Positions 1 through 9,562 of a stretch of DNA of 17,325 nucleotides are shown here, in pieces. The notes below the pieces were generated by a model. The model was not told where the DNA came from and did not search any database. It worked only from the letters and a program-made list of their open reading frames with translations. Position numbers and translations under genes: made by a program. Where the stretch lies: the NCBI GenBank assembly GCA_004802725.1, contig SGPM01000458.1, positions 1-17,325 on the forward strand. The letters run 5' to 3'. Within the stretch, counting starts at the first letter, position 1, and every line of letters begins with the position of its first letter. Origin of the DNA: Antrodiella citrinella (Eukaryota > Basidiomycota > Agaricomycetes > Polyporales > Steccherinaceae).

Positions 1-206
1 TGGAGGATTGTCGAATTCCTTTTCTTTTCTTAAACTCATTCAAAAGCTTCAGTTCATTTCTACCTCCCCTTGTTTTATTTTTCTTTGATCAGGAAGACTT
101 CTACTTCAAACTGAAGTTAGAAACTTTTCTTGACCATACATTCTTGTTCTGCATAAGCTCTTTTTGAGTTTATACTATTCAACATCCTCTCAAAGCAAGA
201 CACCGT
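1..206 (-). repeat. Left arm of a ~205-bp inverted repeat (repeat A)
   Basis: This stretch is almost the reverse complement of 15969-16171. Both outer ends read TGGAGGATTGTCG inward, and the match runs to about position 206, with only a few substitutions and several homopolymer-length differences (about 95% identity by eye). Read on the minus strand it has LTR-like features: a purine-rich GAGAGGA directly before a TG that begins TGTTGAATAG (the complement of 175-184), and a final CA at position 1. It may therefore be a short retroelement 3' end (polypurine tract plus LTR) rather than a DNA-transposon terminal inverted repeat. The window starts exactly at the repeat end, so no target-site duplication can be tested here. 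Confidence 0.85.
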
Positions 207-461
207 CACGCCTCCTTCCCAGACCATGTGTCCCCCTCCCCCCTCGGCTTCTTATCCACCCTCACAACTGTTGACGCCGGCTACCTCGCTGATGACGAAC
301 GCGACATCAGCTCTCACAACACCGAGGCCACACAGATTCTGACAGCATTCTCTCAAGACGGGTTCATGTACCAGGACGAGATCAGCCAGTTCATCAACAG
401 TGGTGATTTCTGGCACCAAGGCGACTTCATTGTACCAGGGACTGGCGATGTATCGCAGTAG
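207..461 (+). pseudogene. 3' exon of a broken, unrecognised gene
   Basis: An open frame runs in from the repeat A boundary and ends at the TAG at 459-461. The deduced C-terminus is acidic and polar (for example DAGYLADDERDISSHN and FMYQDEISQF), and its C-rich wobble positions look like genuine fungal coding sequence, unlike the AT-rich repeat next to it. A strongly pyrimidine-rich stretch follows the stop, as is common in basidiomycete 3' untranslated regions. No start or upstream exon is visible because repeat A lies where it should be, so this appears to be a tail left behind by an insertion or rearrangement. I do not recognise the family and see no catalytic motif. Confidence 0.5.
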
Positions 462-1124
462 GGTACTACGAGGCCTAGATGGGAGGTAGTGTTACAAACA
501 TGTGTGCGCTCTTATTCTTTTTCCCTTTTCCTTTCCCTTTATTTCCCTTTATCTCTTTATTCCCTCATCCACTTCCTTCGTCATACCCTTACCCGCATAT
601 GGACTCCCATACATATACCTAGTACAACTCATCCCCTTTTCTATTCCCTTACTGCGGATGAACCATCACTGTCCAACGCTCACCGTTCCAATGGTTCCCT
701 TTGAATGTCCCCCCTTTTACCTCCGCAGTTCCTTAGTACTTGAACGATCCTTCTTCCGATTCCGCAGTTCTCATACTAGTGTGTGTATAGCTGGTGCTGT
801 ACCAATAGCTAGGGTTAGGATTGATAAGCACCAGAATAGATAAGGATCTGAACATGATCTAGCTACCACACATACAAAACATATCTGATCTGAGTACTGA
901 AACTGTCAAAGGGTAGTATCAAGTGTATCGTAATTTTACAGGGTAAAATAGTTTTCAAAAAACAAAAAAAAGGGGTCTGATTACAGATCTAGATCAAGAG
1001 ATGCTAGGGTTAGATCAGTGATACAAAACCAGAGCTATTGATGATAACAATCTTTATTGATCATGATACAAATGATGGGCGCCTATTTGGCGTTTAGCTG
1101 GCTACACTAGAAACTTACTTACAG
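462..1124. other. Non-coding stretch: pyrimidine-rich 3' UTR and AT-rich spacer
   Basis: Positions 500-770 are dominated by CT tracts, probably the 3' untranslated region and downstream sequence of the broken gene that ends at 461. Positions 800-1120 are AT-rich, with an A run near 958-970 and isolated AGGGTTAG words (near 810 and 1006) too short to call telomeric. Open frames here are low-complexity Ser/Leu/Phe translations of the CT tracts. I see no gene. Confidence 0.6.
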
Positions 1125-1768
1125 TCAATACAAAATTTGTTCCCATGGTTTGGGCAAAAAAATGTGTCTGCTTACAGTCATCACTGCCAAATTCCCAGTA
1201 AGAACGATTTCCTTACAGGAATCGTAACTCCATATTCTACAAGAAAGCTTTTGGACAACCAAGAAGAATTTGATATCTTGACAAAGTATTTCAATCATTT
1301 ATTTAGAGCTCTTGAAACTAAAGTAAGTGCTTTTTGTTATTACTGTATCATGTATTAAATATTCTTTTCATTCAGAACCATCTTTCAGATGATACTGAAA
1401 CTATTAGTTTTACAGTTGAATCTACTTCTTTCCTTGAGTCCAGTCCTGCCTACCCCTTCTATGACTTTGTTCTCAACATCAATGTGCGCACCAATGTTCA
1501 TCGTGATTCAAAAGATCTTCATCTTTGTTTGGTATTACCATTTGGTGAATTCACTGGTGGTGAAGTAGGCTTAGTAGAGCTTGGACTTGTTGTTGCCTTG
1601 CGCAGTGGTGATTTTATTATCTTCCCTTCTACTAAAATCTCTCATTACAATTTAGATTATTCTGGGGAGAGAGGATCTTTGGTGCTCCATACTGATAGTT
1701 CCAGCGTTGTCTGGACACCAGAGAATGGGTTTGCAGGTTGGATTGATGTTATCAATACTGATAAATGA
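1125..1768 (+). CDS. TET/JBP-like 2OG-Fe(II) oxygenase domain, N-terminally incomplete
   Basis: Two exons, 1125-1322 and 1376-1768, are joined in phase 0 across a 53-bp intron (GTAAGT at 1323, TTCAG ending 1375). The second exon carries the full double-stranded beta-helix signature: NVHRDSKD with the metal-binding His (1499-1501) and Asp (1505-1507), then GEFTGGEV, then a GDFIIFPS strand, the distal His in ISHYN (1643-1645), and Arg nine residues later (1670-1672) for 2-oxoglutarate. This order and spacing fit the fungal TET/JBP branch, which oxidises 5-methylpyrimidines and is expanded in basidiomycetes. The first exon contributes the upstream helix region (FPWFGQKNVSAYSH). A splice acceptor (TTACAG) ends at 1124, but no convincing upstream exon or start follows from the sequence, so the gene is probably truncated. 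All predicted ligands are present in what remains. No partner KDZ transposase is seen in the window. Confidence 0.8.
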
Positions 1769-1883
1769 GTAGAGTTTAGAATATATCTAATCAATTCGAA
1801 AGACTGTCTTGATTGAAATCATCATATTAAAGTCTGTTCTTTTAAATGAAACTGATTTAAGTAAAACAAAGACTGTATTATAA

Positions 1884-2339
1884 TTAAGAAGGATTATTCT
1901 GTCTAGGATCTCGGTTGTTATTATGAATCTGTATATCCTGATGCCACAGTTGGTCATAAGTTAGAAACATGTTACAATTCTCCGTAAAAAGCTGGCCTTG
2001 CAATAGAAGACACTCAACAGCATTTTGTAAAAGAACAAATAGTCTCTCCTGTATCTCTTCTGCAAATGAAGAAAAATACATAGAGGGATCTATGTCTTGA
2101 ATATCAAATGAAAATGTGATAATGGCTGAACGAGCGGCATGAATGATAACAGGAATAGAAAGTCGAAGATAAAGTGCGTTTATTCGGCATACAATGAGGG
2201 ATAAATGCTCATTGTTGGTGGGAGTATACTCAGCTATGGCCTAAGCGCTTTGCTGAAGGATACTAGTAGCTTGCTCGTTGATGATCCGTTGAAGTTCATT
2301 GCTACGTTCCCAGAGGAACTGAAATAGCAGCTTGGATGA
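1884..2339 (-). pseudogene. Decayed protein fragment, unrecognised, cut by an LTR
   Basis: The minus strand holds one continuous frame of about 150 residues from roughly 2339 down to 1884, broken by a single TAG near 2250. Its composition is protein-like and free of low complexity, with recognisable helical stretches such as LYLRLSIPVIIHAARSAI and EEIQERLFVLLQNAVECLL. It converges tail to tail with the TET/JBP-like gene. Its upstream side stops at the LTR that begins at 2345, suggesting that the insertion removed or displaced the 5' part. I do not recognise the family. Older basidiomycete transposon cargo or a host gene remnant are both possible. Confidence 0.45.
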
Positions 2340-2344
2340 TGTGG

Positions 2345-2765
2345 TGTTACAGTTTTCTCTTTACTTCTCCTATTTTCCTTTCGACAAGACCCCTCTTTGG
2401 ACTTACCTGTATTACTCCTAGACTTTAACCCCTTTTCAAGATTCTTTCACATTCCATGACTCTTTCTCCATAGTTATCATTCTTATTTAGATATCCCTTG
2501 ATTTCCTTGCACATGACCTCGGTCCATGTGACTGACTTACTCAGCATAAGCCATAGGCTTATTCATCATCATTCATAGTATTACCAAGCCTTTCTGCTTA
2601 TTCCTTTACTTTGACTCAGCATATCTGTACCAGTATATAAACCTGTAGTCTCGCTGAGGATTATCTTCAGCTTGACCTCCTTTGTTCATTATACAAAGTG
2701 TCTTAAGCAAGAACCCAGATACACTCAGACTAGACTTGACAGGCTTAACATGCTTTGTCGTAACA
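2345..2765 (+). mobile_element. Solo LTR, family D, forward copy
   Basis: The element begins TGTTACAG and ends GTCGTAACA, so its ends are short inverted repeats of the TGTTAC...GTAACA type typical of LTRs. It contains a TATA-like GTATATAAAC at about 2634-2643, followed by a CTTGACCTCCTTTGTTCA block shared with the reverse copy at 4136-4503. By eye the two copies are about 75-80% identical over their 3' halves and more diverged at the 5' end. The flanks (tgtgg before, atggg after) do not form a convincing 5-bp target-site duplication, so this copy is old or has recombined. No polymerase or Gag of its own lies beside it. Confidence 0.75.
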
Positions 2766-3000
2766 ATGGGCTTGCCACACGCGCGTCGCCGCCGTCACGT
2801 TTGGGGACATTCGTTTCCTGCGACCGTTGGGTTGCCTTGTTGAATCCGTATTGATTCCTCGCCAAGAGCTGCGCACGAAGTGAAGATTTCTGTGGCGGGA
2901 GTGGGCATAGTGCTATGTTTGCACGAGGACCTATTATATGTGAACGTATGTTGAAACAACCTAGCGCCATAGTTGTGGAACACTATATGGCGAAGCCAGA

Positions 3001-3596
3001 ATGTCGAGACATTGTATTGCATGGCATGCCTCGGAATTCTCCGGGCCCGTTGTCAGCGCCGCAATACCTTACAACAGGCCTGCACTTTTCCTGATGTCTC
3101 TCATCCTCGAGGTCCTTCGCCTTGCATACTTCAGGGACCCTGCCAGTGTTGGTAATTTCTATGTCAAGGACATGAAGTCATCCCTTCCTGACAAGCCCTT
3201 CGAGATGGAGATACCACGGCCAATGCTGCTAATGGCCATCGCTGCGGTAAGCAATTTGTTTCGGCATGTCATCATCTTCAGTCACCTCGTTCTAGGTGCA
3301 TGCTGTTATGAACTGGTGGACGACGGGGAGGCCTATACCTGTCCCATTCCATGTCAATACTGGTGTTGCGAATTACCTTGCAGCGGAGCTGTTCCTCGAT
3401 GATGTCCTGCAGAGGGCAGGTCCTCTGCGTGGTCATCGCTTGTTGGTGACAATCCTTAACCTTGTTCGGTATGTGTCTCATTTGCCTGCGCTTTTGTTTT
3501 GCTTAATGATTGTCTTGTAGGAGCGCTTCACCTGCTGATGCTGGTGATGCTGGTGAGGATGCTGGTGTGGTTGACTATGCCAACATGCCTGAGTAG
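3001..3596 (+). pseudogene. DUF6532-like gene fragment, three exons, 5' end lost
   Basis: Coding pieces 3001-3246, 3296-3468 and 3521-3596 join in frame across two small introns (3247-3295, GTAAGC...CTAG; 3469-3520, GTATGT...TGTAG) and end at TAG 3594-3596. The deduced protein contains LILEVLRLAYFRDPASVG, SLPDKPFEMEIPRPML and then AIAAVHAVMNWWTTGRP. These resemble the core of DUF6532, a basidiomycete domain of unknown function in which an EIP-P-ML segment is followed by a helix with an EW or WW pair. The last exon encodes a short acidic Ala/Gly/Asp tail. Upstream of about 3065 the reading frame becomes uncertain: another frame is open over about 2915-3090, which suggests a frameshift, and no start codon is convincing. 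The fragment sits between two oppositely oriented family D LTRs. Confidence 0.6.
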
Positions 3597-4130
3597 TGTT
3601 TGGCATCCTCGCACATCATCTCTTCATCCTCTCGTCTGTCACTCTTTTGTCTCTCTGTCTTGTCTCTGCATGATCTATCTCTCACCCTCTCTTCATCTGT
3701 CCTCTCTTTCTATATCTTGTTACTGCTCTCTGTTTAATCTCTTCTTATGGTCTCCATTATGTTTTGTGCTGGTCTTACATGGTGCCAGAGTATATCCTTC
3801 CCTCCTCTCCCTTGATCTTCCCACTCTTTTAGTCTTTAGATAGGATAGATACACCTTTGATACAGATGTTTTAATTGGCTTTGATAGTAATTTCCTTGGA
3901 CCCAACAATACTATATGATTCTTCTGCTATATTGCTGAGTGCATTGTCTGAAGTGAAATTGAGGGAAGACTGTGTTCTGCACTGTGATTCAGTGATGATT
4001 ATATGCCATGCCTTAGAGCACATCATGTCTTGTAGTGAATTACATGCTCACAAGATGAATTGAGCAGTTTTATGCATGAATCACCATGTATTAGGTCTAA
4101 AACTTGGTGACAACACAAGGCACCTTGCAG
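3597..4130. other. Non-coding stretch after the DUF6532-like fragment
   Basis: Positions 3600-3840 are a pyrimidine-rich (TCTCT/CCTCT) stretch that is probably the 3' untranslated region of the preceding gene. From about 3840 to 4130 the sequence is AT-rich, with no coding signal that stands out on either strand. A short imperfect inverted pair, CTTGGTGAC near 4103 and GTCACCAAG at 4504-4512, spans the neighbouring LTR insertion. Confidence 0.55.
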
Positions 4131-4135
4131 GTCAC

Positions 4136-4503
4136 TGTTACGATGAAGCGTAATAAGCAAGTCGAGGTTCAGTCTGAATAGTGATGTCACTGTCTGGGTC
4201 TTGCTTAGGACACTTTGTGTATTGAACAAAGGAGGTCAAGCTGAGGATGGTCCACAGCGAGACTGCTAGTTTATATACAAGTACAGATATGATGAGTCAA
4301 GAGAAAAGATAAGCAAAGAGACTTAGTAATACAGCAGGCATTGATGAGTAAGCCCTACAGCTTATGTTGAATAAGCAAGTCACATGATAAGCAAGTCATG
4401 TGTAGATGAGTCATGACGAATGACGAGACAAAGAATAAGAGTCCGTTAAGGAAAAGAGAAAGAAAAAGAAATATAACTACAAGTTACAACGAAAACTGTA
4501 ACA
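4136..4503 (-). mobile_element. Solo LTR, family D, reverse copy, with 5-bp target-site duplication
   Basis: The element reads TGTTACGATG at its left end and ACTGTAACA at its right end. It is bounded by identical 5-bp duplications, GTCAC at 4131-4135 and 4504-4508, which supports an intact 368-bp LTR in its original insertion site. On the minus strand it shares with the copy at 2345-2765 the TGTTACAGTTTTC start, the TATATAAAC box and the CTTGACCTCCTTTGTTCA block. No internal retroelement sequence accompanies it, so it is most simply a solo LTR left by recombination between two LTRs. Confidence 0.85.
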
Positions 4504-4588
4504 GTCACCAAGGATCAGTATAATCTTGCTGATGAGGATAATCAGGTAGGATTCATGGTGTTTAAGGCAATTACTAGTAATTCAATGT

Positions 4589-4721
4589 GATCAGCTTAGA
4601 AGGTTTTCCCTGATGGTAGTGTCCGGGTATGTCTCTAAGGAAGACCAAATTGACCGATTCTGGAACGGATTGCATCCGAAAATCCAGTCTCGGCTCTGGG
4701 AACATAAACTGAGTCCTACGA
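4589..4721 (+). pseudogene. Retrotransposon Gag-like fragment
   Basis: An open frame gives SGYVSKEDQIDRFWNGL followed by HPKIQSRLWEHKLSPTM. This resembles the C-terminal part of the capsid-type Gag domain of Ty3/gypsy-like elements, where a [FW]-G-L step is followed by I-[KQ]-x-L-W and then L-[NS]-P. The fragment is cut precisely where repeat B begins at 4722, and a stop codon follows soon after in that repeat. No zinc knuckle, protease or polymerase is found in the window, so only about 45 residues remain. Family assignment rests on motif resemblance and is moderate. Confidence 0.5.
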
Positions 4722-5817
4722 TGATGCACCAGACGGGCTCCTGCACGCAGAAGTAACCCACCCAACAATGGGGGTACTCCTGGAGGAGGACACCACGCAA
4801 GGGCGTAAGTAGAGGAGTCGTAAGGGTGGGCCGAGGACCTAGGAATAGAGTAGAGTAGTCCGGTGATGTTCGTGTGTCGTCCGAGATGACTCGCGCAACG
4901 CCCGGTGACCTACGAGGCCGTACGAGCGTAGTACCGAAATAGCTACGAAGCCTGCGGAGAAGTACTAGACCGCGCGGAATGGCTATGGCGTGACTAGCTG
5001 ACTGATAAAACGCGATCGAGAGGGTCCGCGGAAAGTACGAAGCTGACAGGAATAGGTCCGAGAGTGTCCGGACCGATGGACGATAGGGGCCGCGGGCGAT
5101 ATTGTGAAGATAAAGGAAAGGGACGCGGGACGATAGCGGTATATCGAACGGCGAGTAGAGGTGAAAACACGGCGTCGAGAGGGTCGTACACGCAATGGGG
5201 TCGCAGTAGAAGGTGAACGCAGTAGTAAACGCAGTAGAACTCGGGGCTTGTTAGAAACGCAACGCAACGCAGTAAACGCAGGATAACCAAAGAACGCAAA
5301 GGGGGTCGCAATAGAAATATACGCACGCGGTTCGCAGGGGTTCGTGAAATCTTCGCTCTCACAGGTATTAAGGGGGAAAAGGGGAGGGGGATCTTCTTGT
5401 TTTCTAATGTACATAGTGCGCCTACTTATAGTAGGATACGGACTAATCAAACCGGTAGCTACGAGAAAGAGTCGAAAAGTAAGAAATGAGATGAACGAAA
5501 GTGTCCGAGAAGGTACNAAAAGGGTCCGGAAAGTACGATACAATGTCCGAGGGAGATACGATAGACGAACGGGAGCGTGAAAGGAGGTATCGGAGTTGGG
5601 CGTATAGCTCTCGCGTGGCTCCGGACGGTACGCGGGCGCGGGATCAAGGGTTTCGGACGTCGTGGGTGATGCGCGGGTCGATCGTCGGAAGTTTCGGANG
5701 TGAGTGCGAATCGAAGTAGCGGTCGGAAGTCTTCGAAGGTGCCNAGGTCGAGGCGGACGAGTACTAGACNGTGCNTAATAGNGGCGCGCGGGTACCAGCG
5801 AGAATCGGGGCTCATCA
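4722..5817 (+). mobile_element. Repeat B, left copy (LTR-like, TGATG...CATCA)
   Basis: This copy starts TGATGCACCAGACGGGCTCC and ends GGGGCTCATCA, so the ends form a 5-bp inverted repeat with TG/CA termini. Its reverse complement matches 12870-14753, except that the other copy has an extra 762-bp insertion that this one lacks (junction here at about 5071-5075, ggacc|gatgg). Internal landmarks shared by both are a run of GTAAACGCAG-like repeats (about 5215-5285), a polypurine block AAGGGGGAAAAGGGGAGGGGG (near 5370-5390) and a TATAGTAGG segment. The flanks (tacga and gcgcc) differ, so no target-site duplication remains. Long open frames inside it are GC-driven and not convincing genes. Ambiguous bases occur near 5517, 5699, 5744 and 5770-5782. 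Confidence 0.75.
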
Positions 5818-7982
5818 GCGCCGCGAGATGGACCACAGTAAATCATACGGTCCATTTTCGATGTTACACAATTGGGAAAACATTGGCCAGTACGTAGCAA
5901 CAATGTTACTTGTCACAGGGACACCGCGACATCAAGAATGAACCAGTCTAGAATCGCGTCGTGCCAGGGGCACGACTTTGTACGCTTAACCAGAGTACAG
6001 CTTGATCGGTCATCTCGAGACAAATAAACGTCGAAGGTGCACCAGCTTCGAAACGAATAACAGTGCACGAGTCAGNGAACACGGATCCAAGGCGTCGTTT
6101 CTTGATTAAAACTTCAGCAAANACCGTGCAAAAATATCCCCATTGTGCGACCACAATGCAGGAGAACTGATGGAGATAAAGACATCAAACATGGATGGAA
6201 AGTGTCGGACAGTATGACTCACCTATGTCCATGTCAGTCCAGCTACAAAGAAGCCGATTTACCCGTGTCTGACGCGTGGGATCTGTGAGGAGATAAGTTA
6301 GAGTTTGCTTCAGAATAGGACGCGTAAAGGGGATCNGATGTTGCCACTCCATTGCTCCCATGAGAGAATTCCATGCACTTGAGAGTCCGTTTCATCAGAC
6401 TCGGCACATGTTCTTCGTGCGTGTAGGAATCACTGACATTTTAGTGAAAAGAGCCCAACCCCGAATCCGAATATACACCCTACGTTTTTGCTTTGTCCGA
6501 AGTATCGCGCGAGAACCTATCTAGATATCAGTTCAATTGAACTACGTGTTCTGGACAAGTAGAAACGAGGTACTCACCGCTGGGAATCATCAAATCGATC
6601 ATTGAGGCGTACTGTCCGGATGAACGCGTCGTGTGCTGTCCAGGACGAAATCAAACGTCTCACGGACTCTCAAATGGTAACTGACAAAAGAACAATGTGA
6701 CTGACTCTGAGATACTGCAGTAAAAGAGGACCAAGATACGGACCGTAGCGATTATCATTGCCATCCTGCAATCCATAATTGTATTTGTATTTTCTTACCG
6801 CCGCGCCTTTCCGAGTGACCGCCCGACAAAATGATTGATCGTCCACGCAGGAACGGTCATGTAGGGATTGAACAACAGCGGTCACAAACGACATACCACC
6901 TCGCGTATTCCTGCCACTTCCGGGACCTACTATGTCAGTATAACACGAGGTAGACCCGACGCCACAGTACGGAGGCAGGAGGCGGTGGGATACGAGAACA
7001 CGCACCATAATAGCTGTGAAAATCACCATCAATCAATTGATAATTGCGATGCAGAGGACTTGCATTCTTTCTCGGCGGTCTAAATTTGGGGACTTTCTTG
7101 CAGTTCTTGGGTATTAGTATCGGAGTGATGGATCTGTGACTTTGAACGAACAACAAAGTCGCCGGAAACGGCCACTGCTCCCTTCGCCAGCGATAACCGA
7201 ACCCTCCGACCGCTGGTTTTGGCATCTGTCGCCTCTCAAAATCGAGCGTTTGCGAATCTGAACCCACGAAGAGGCGGTTCCATGGTATGTCGTTTCGGAA
7301 AGGAGGTTATCACCGCTGTAGAAGTTGCACATGTAGGCGGACGAGGGTGGTGCTGTAAGCCATCGATCGCGAGCGTGGCTCCTCGGATCTGCAAAGTGCA
7401 CAAAGCACGTTGCAGGGTATACATCGGAAGAAGCGGTACAAAAAGAAATTGTGTGCCGTCATTCGGACAAGGATAGACGACGACGCAAGTTCAGGATCCT
7501 AAAGTTGAACACGTGTTCCTTTGTATTTCATGATGATAGATTTCGTCATGATCACCGCGAGGATCCTAGGTTTCTGGAACAAGGCAAAATGAGAACATGT
7601 CCATGTAAGTCAGTGTGAGAAACCGATGCACTGCTGTACTCACGAGTCAGTAGGATTCACGTTTCCGTCCTTGGACGATTGCCACTGGCCAGTACCATCA
7701 TCGATTCATCTTGGGCGCAACGAACGGTAAAAGTAATCCGAGAACAGAATAAGAGAAACCATAACCGTTCCGTTCACGGTTCAAGTCAACCATCGCAGCA
7801 GAGAAGAGTTATGGGAGGAAGGAAGTCGGACGACTCACTGGCAAAGGACGCGAACTTGAAGATTAAACGCGCATGCCGAAAAAGGCATTTGGGATTACAT
7901 AATCTTCGATTCCGGTTTCGCGTCGGGCGAGCGCATCATTTCCAGTTCTTTCCCCGTACAGCACATTCCTCGTCGTCCAGCC
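5818..7982. other. Unresolved region, possibly an intron-rich or decayed minus-strand gene
   Basis: No complete gene can be modelled here. On the minus strand there are several canonical basidiomycete splice pairs: GTGAGT near 7663 with an acceptor near 7594; GTGAGT near 6574 with an acceptor near 6513; and GTGAGT near 6223 with a CATCAG acceptor near 6166. Short frames between them include a hydrophobic segment (CIFGFGVGLFSLKC, near 6440) and a final exon-like frame from about 6165 to 5948. This hints at a multi-exon gene reading toward repeat B and divergent from bL28m, but frames do not join cleanly and ambiguous bases (near 6076, 6122 and 6337) interfere. It could equally be a pseudogene. 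The bL28m promoter should lie at the right-hand end. Confidence 0.3.
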
Positions 7983-8488
7983 ATGTTTCCCTCAATACCC
8001 TTTTTCAATACTGCAATAGTCTCGCAACCTTTCAAACGCGCGCAGCTGGGTCTCTTCCAAGGCAAAACGAAGCAATACGGCAACAACGTTCCGTTTTCGA
8101 AACACAAAACCCGCCGCTCGTGGCTGCCGAACGTGCAGTCAAAACGCCTGTTCTCGGATACGATGCAGGATTTTGTGAGGGTGAAGTTGACGACGAGGGC
8201 TTTAAAGACGGTGAAGAAAGTACGTCGTGTTGATTCTGGGTCGTGACAAATGGTATTGAAGGCGTCTATTTATTGTGGTTATAGCACGGAGGTTTGGATA
8301 ACTACGTGTTGAAGATGTCGCCGGACTTGCTGGCGTGGGAAGGGATGCGGATACGCATGATGGTGAGGGAGCGTCAACAGCAGATGGAGGCGTTGGGGCT
8401 GCCGCTGCCGTCTGCGTCAACACCCGTATCAACAGTGACACTACCTGTGGCAGAGAATGCTGCGCTCACACCTGCACATGCATCGTAG
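7983..8488 (+). CDS. Mitochondrial large-subunit ribosomal protein bL28m
   Basis: Exons 7983-8219 and 8285-8488 join in phase 0 across a 65-bp intron (GTACGT...TTATAG) to give a 146-residue protein. Residues about 23-80 show the bL28 core: GLFQGKTKQYGNNVPFSKHK, TRRSWLPNVQSKRLFSD, then VRVKLTTRALKTVKK. The second exon continues HGGLDNYVLKMSPDLLAWEG, the extension seen in fungal mitochondrial bL28 (yeast MRPL24 family). Bacterial bL28 is about 78 residues; the extra C-terminal tail, rich in Ala, Pro and Thr, is a eukaryotic addition. The short N-terminus (MFPSIPFFNTAIV) is hydrophobic then basic, compatible with mitochondrial import. The protein should act in the mitochondrial 54S subunit. This is the clearest intact housekeeping gene in the window. 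Confidence 0.93.
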
Positions 8489-9117
8489 CATATGTCGGTG
8501 AGTACTCATTCTTGGCTTGCTGGGAGAAAATATACTGAAATGTTTCTAGTATGAAGCATAGCGAGGGCTGGCTAGCCGTTATTTTACATCCCATATATAT
8601 TCACGCATTCATATCCCCATATCGATGCTCATTTATGCAAAGTCACACATTGTTCACGTCAGCGTGGGTACTATACCCAGTCTCAGCATCACTCTCGTTT
8701 GTTTGGTGTGGTCACGTACGCTTAGCCGATTCTATTTTCATTTTTTGTAAGTATATGTAGTGTCATATCTTTCTTAGACCCCCGTGAAAGCGTTTCCCTC
8801 ACTCCTCAATGGCGCAGTGATATCATCCGGTGGTGCATGGCCACGAGAAATTATTTTCTTGATGTGAAAGCCGAAGATGTGGGCAACATTCAGACGTTGA
8901 GGTGAATCATGACCTCGCGACTTAGGGTTAGGGTTGAGTGTATCCCACTCCTCAGCGGCTCAGCCGAGCCAAGCTTGGAAATTGGAATGTACAGTCCCAA
9001 ACTCCATCGCATTGCCGTCTCGTATGCACAATGCATTGTCTTCCTCACCTACTCTCTTCACGCAACCACATCCATCAATCTCCTTCGTGAATGACTTCCA
9101 GATACAATTGATTGACA
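8489..9117. other. Spacer between bL28m and the Cys-rich gene
   Basis: Just after the bL28m stop there is a GTGAGT (8499) and a TTTCTAG acceptor (ending about 8550), which may be a 3'-UTR intron. The rest shows no coding frame of quality. Two tandem TTAGGG units occur at about 8923-8934 (cttagggttagggttg). They match the usual fungal telomere repeat but are far too short to mean a telomere. The last ~100 bp should contain the promoter and leader of the gene starting at 9118. Confidence 0.5.
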
Positions 9118-9562
9118 ATGGACGCAACAGCAGGCGAAGGATGTGCAGGGCTATGCGGTGCGTACTAATTTCTGCGACACGATTGTCCTAACTCATACGT
9201 CTATGTTCAGTGGTCTGTTGTACGGCATCACTGCTCATCTGGTGTGACACGAGTAAGTCCCTTGCCTCGCGTGGTCCTTGCGTCCTTGTCCGACTTCACA
9301 GCCCGCTGATCACCACTCGTTCGGATTTCTAGAAGCATACGGTAGTGGTGGTACCTCCACTGCATCGGGATGCTACACCTCCTGCTGCAAACGCTCGTTC
9401 GACGAAGACGCGTTCGAAGCAGAGGAGAGGCGGGAACGGCGACGACGACAAGCTGGGCAGGATGGTGTCAAGGGTGGTCCGGCGGTGGAACATACGAACG
9501 TTCAGCCTGAATCGCAGACGCAAATGAGCGCGAAAGTGGACAAGCCTGAACCTGGCGAGTGA
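9118..9562 (+). CDS. Small cysteine-rich protein, three exons
   Basis: Exons 9118-9157, 9211-9252 and 9333-9562 splice cleanly (introns of 53 bp, GTGCGT...TTCAG, and 80 bp, GTAAGT...TCTAG) into a 103-residue protein. The N-terminus is a compact hydrophobic Cys-rich stretch, GCAGLCVVCCTASLLIWCDT, then a Gly/Ser/Thr linker, the motif GCYTSCCKRSFDEDAF, a highly charged helix (EAEERRERRRRQ) and a polar tail. From general familiarity this resembles a widespread but uncharacterised basidiomycete family of ~100 residues with CC...SCC-x-x-SFDED; I cannot verify that here. The vicinal cysteines could be palmitoylated or bind metal and hold the protein at a membrane, but that is inference. The tiny first two exons explain why the gene is invisible without splicing. 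Confidence 0.72.

Noticed and set aside
502..843. Open frames in the CT-rich stretch
   Set aside because: Low-complexity Ser/Leu/Phe/Pro translations of pyrimidine tracts; better explained as 3' untranslated sequence.
4983..5903. A 306-codon minus-strand frame
   Set aside because: It lies almost wholly in repeat B, is dominated by Arg/Ser/Pro/Thr from GC-rich sequence, contains ambiguous bases and is not kept as a protein in the inverted copy.
7679..8233. A 184-codon plus-strand frame overlapping bL28m
   Set aside because: It overlaps the well-supported bL28m exon in another frame and has no recognisable features.
8923..8934. TTAGGGTTAGGG as a telomere repeat
   Set aside because: Only two units are present, in unique sequence; such short matches are expected by chance or as interstitial relics.
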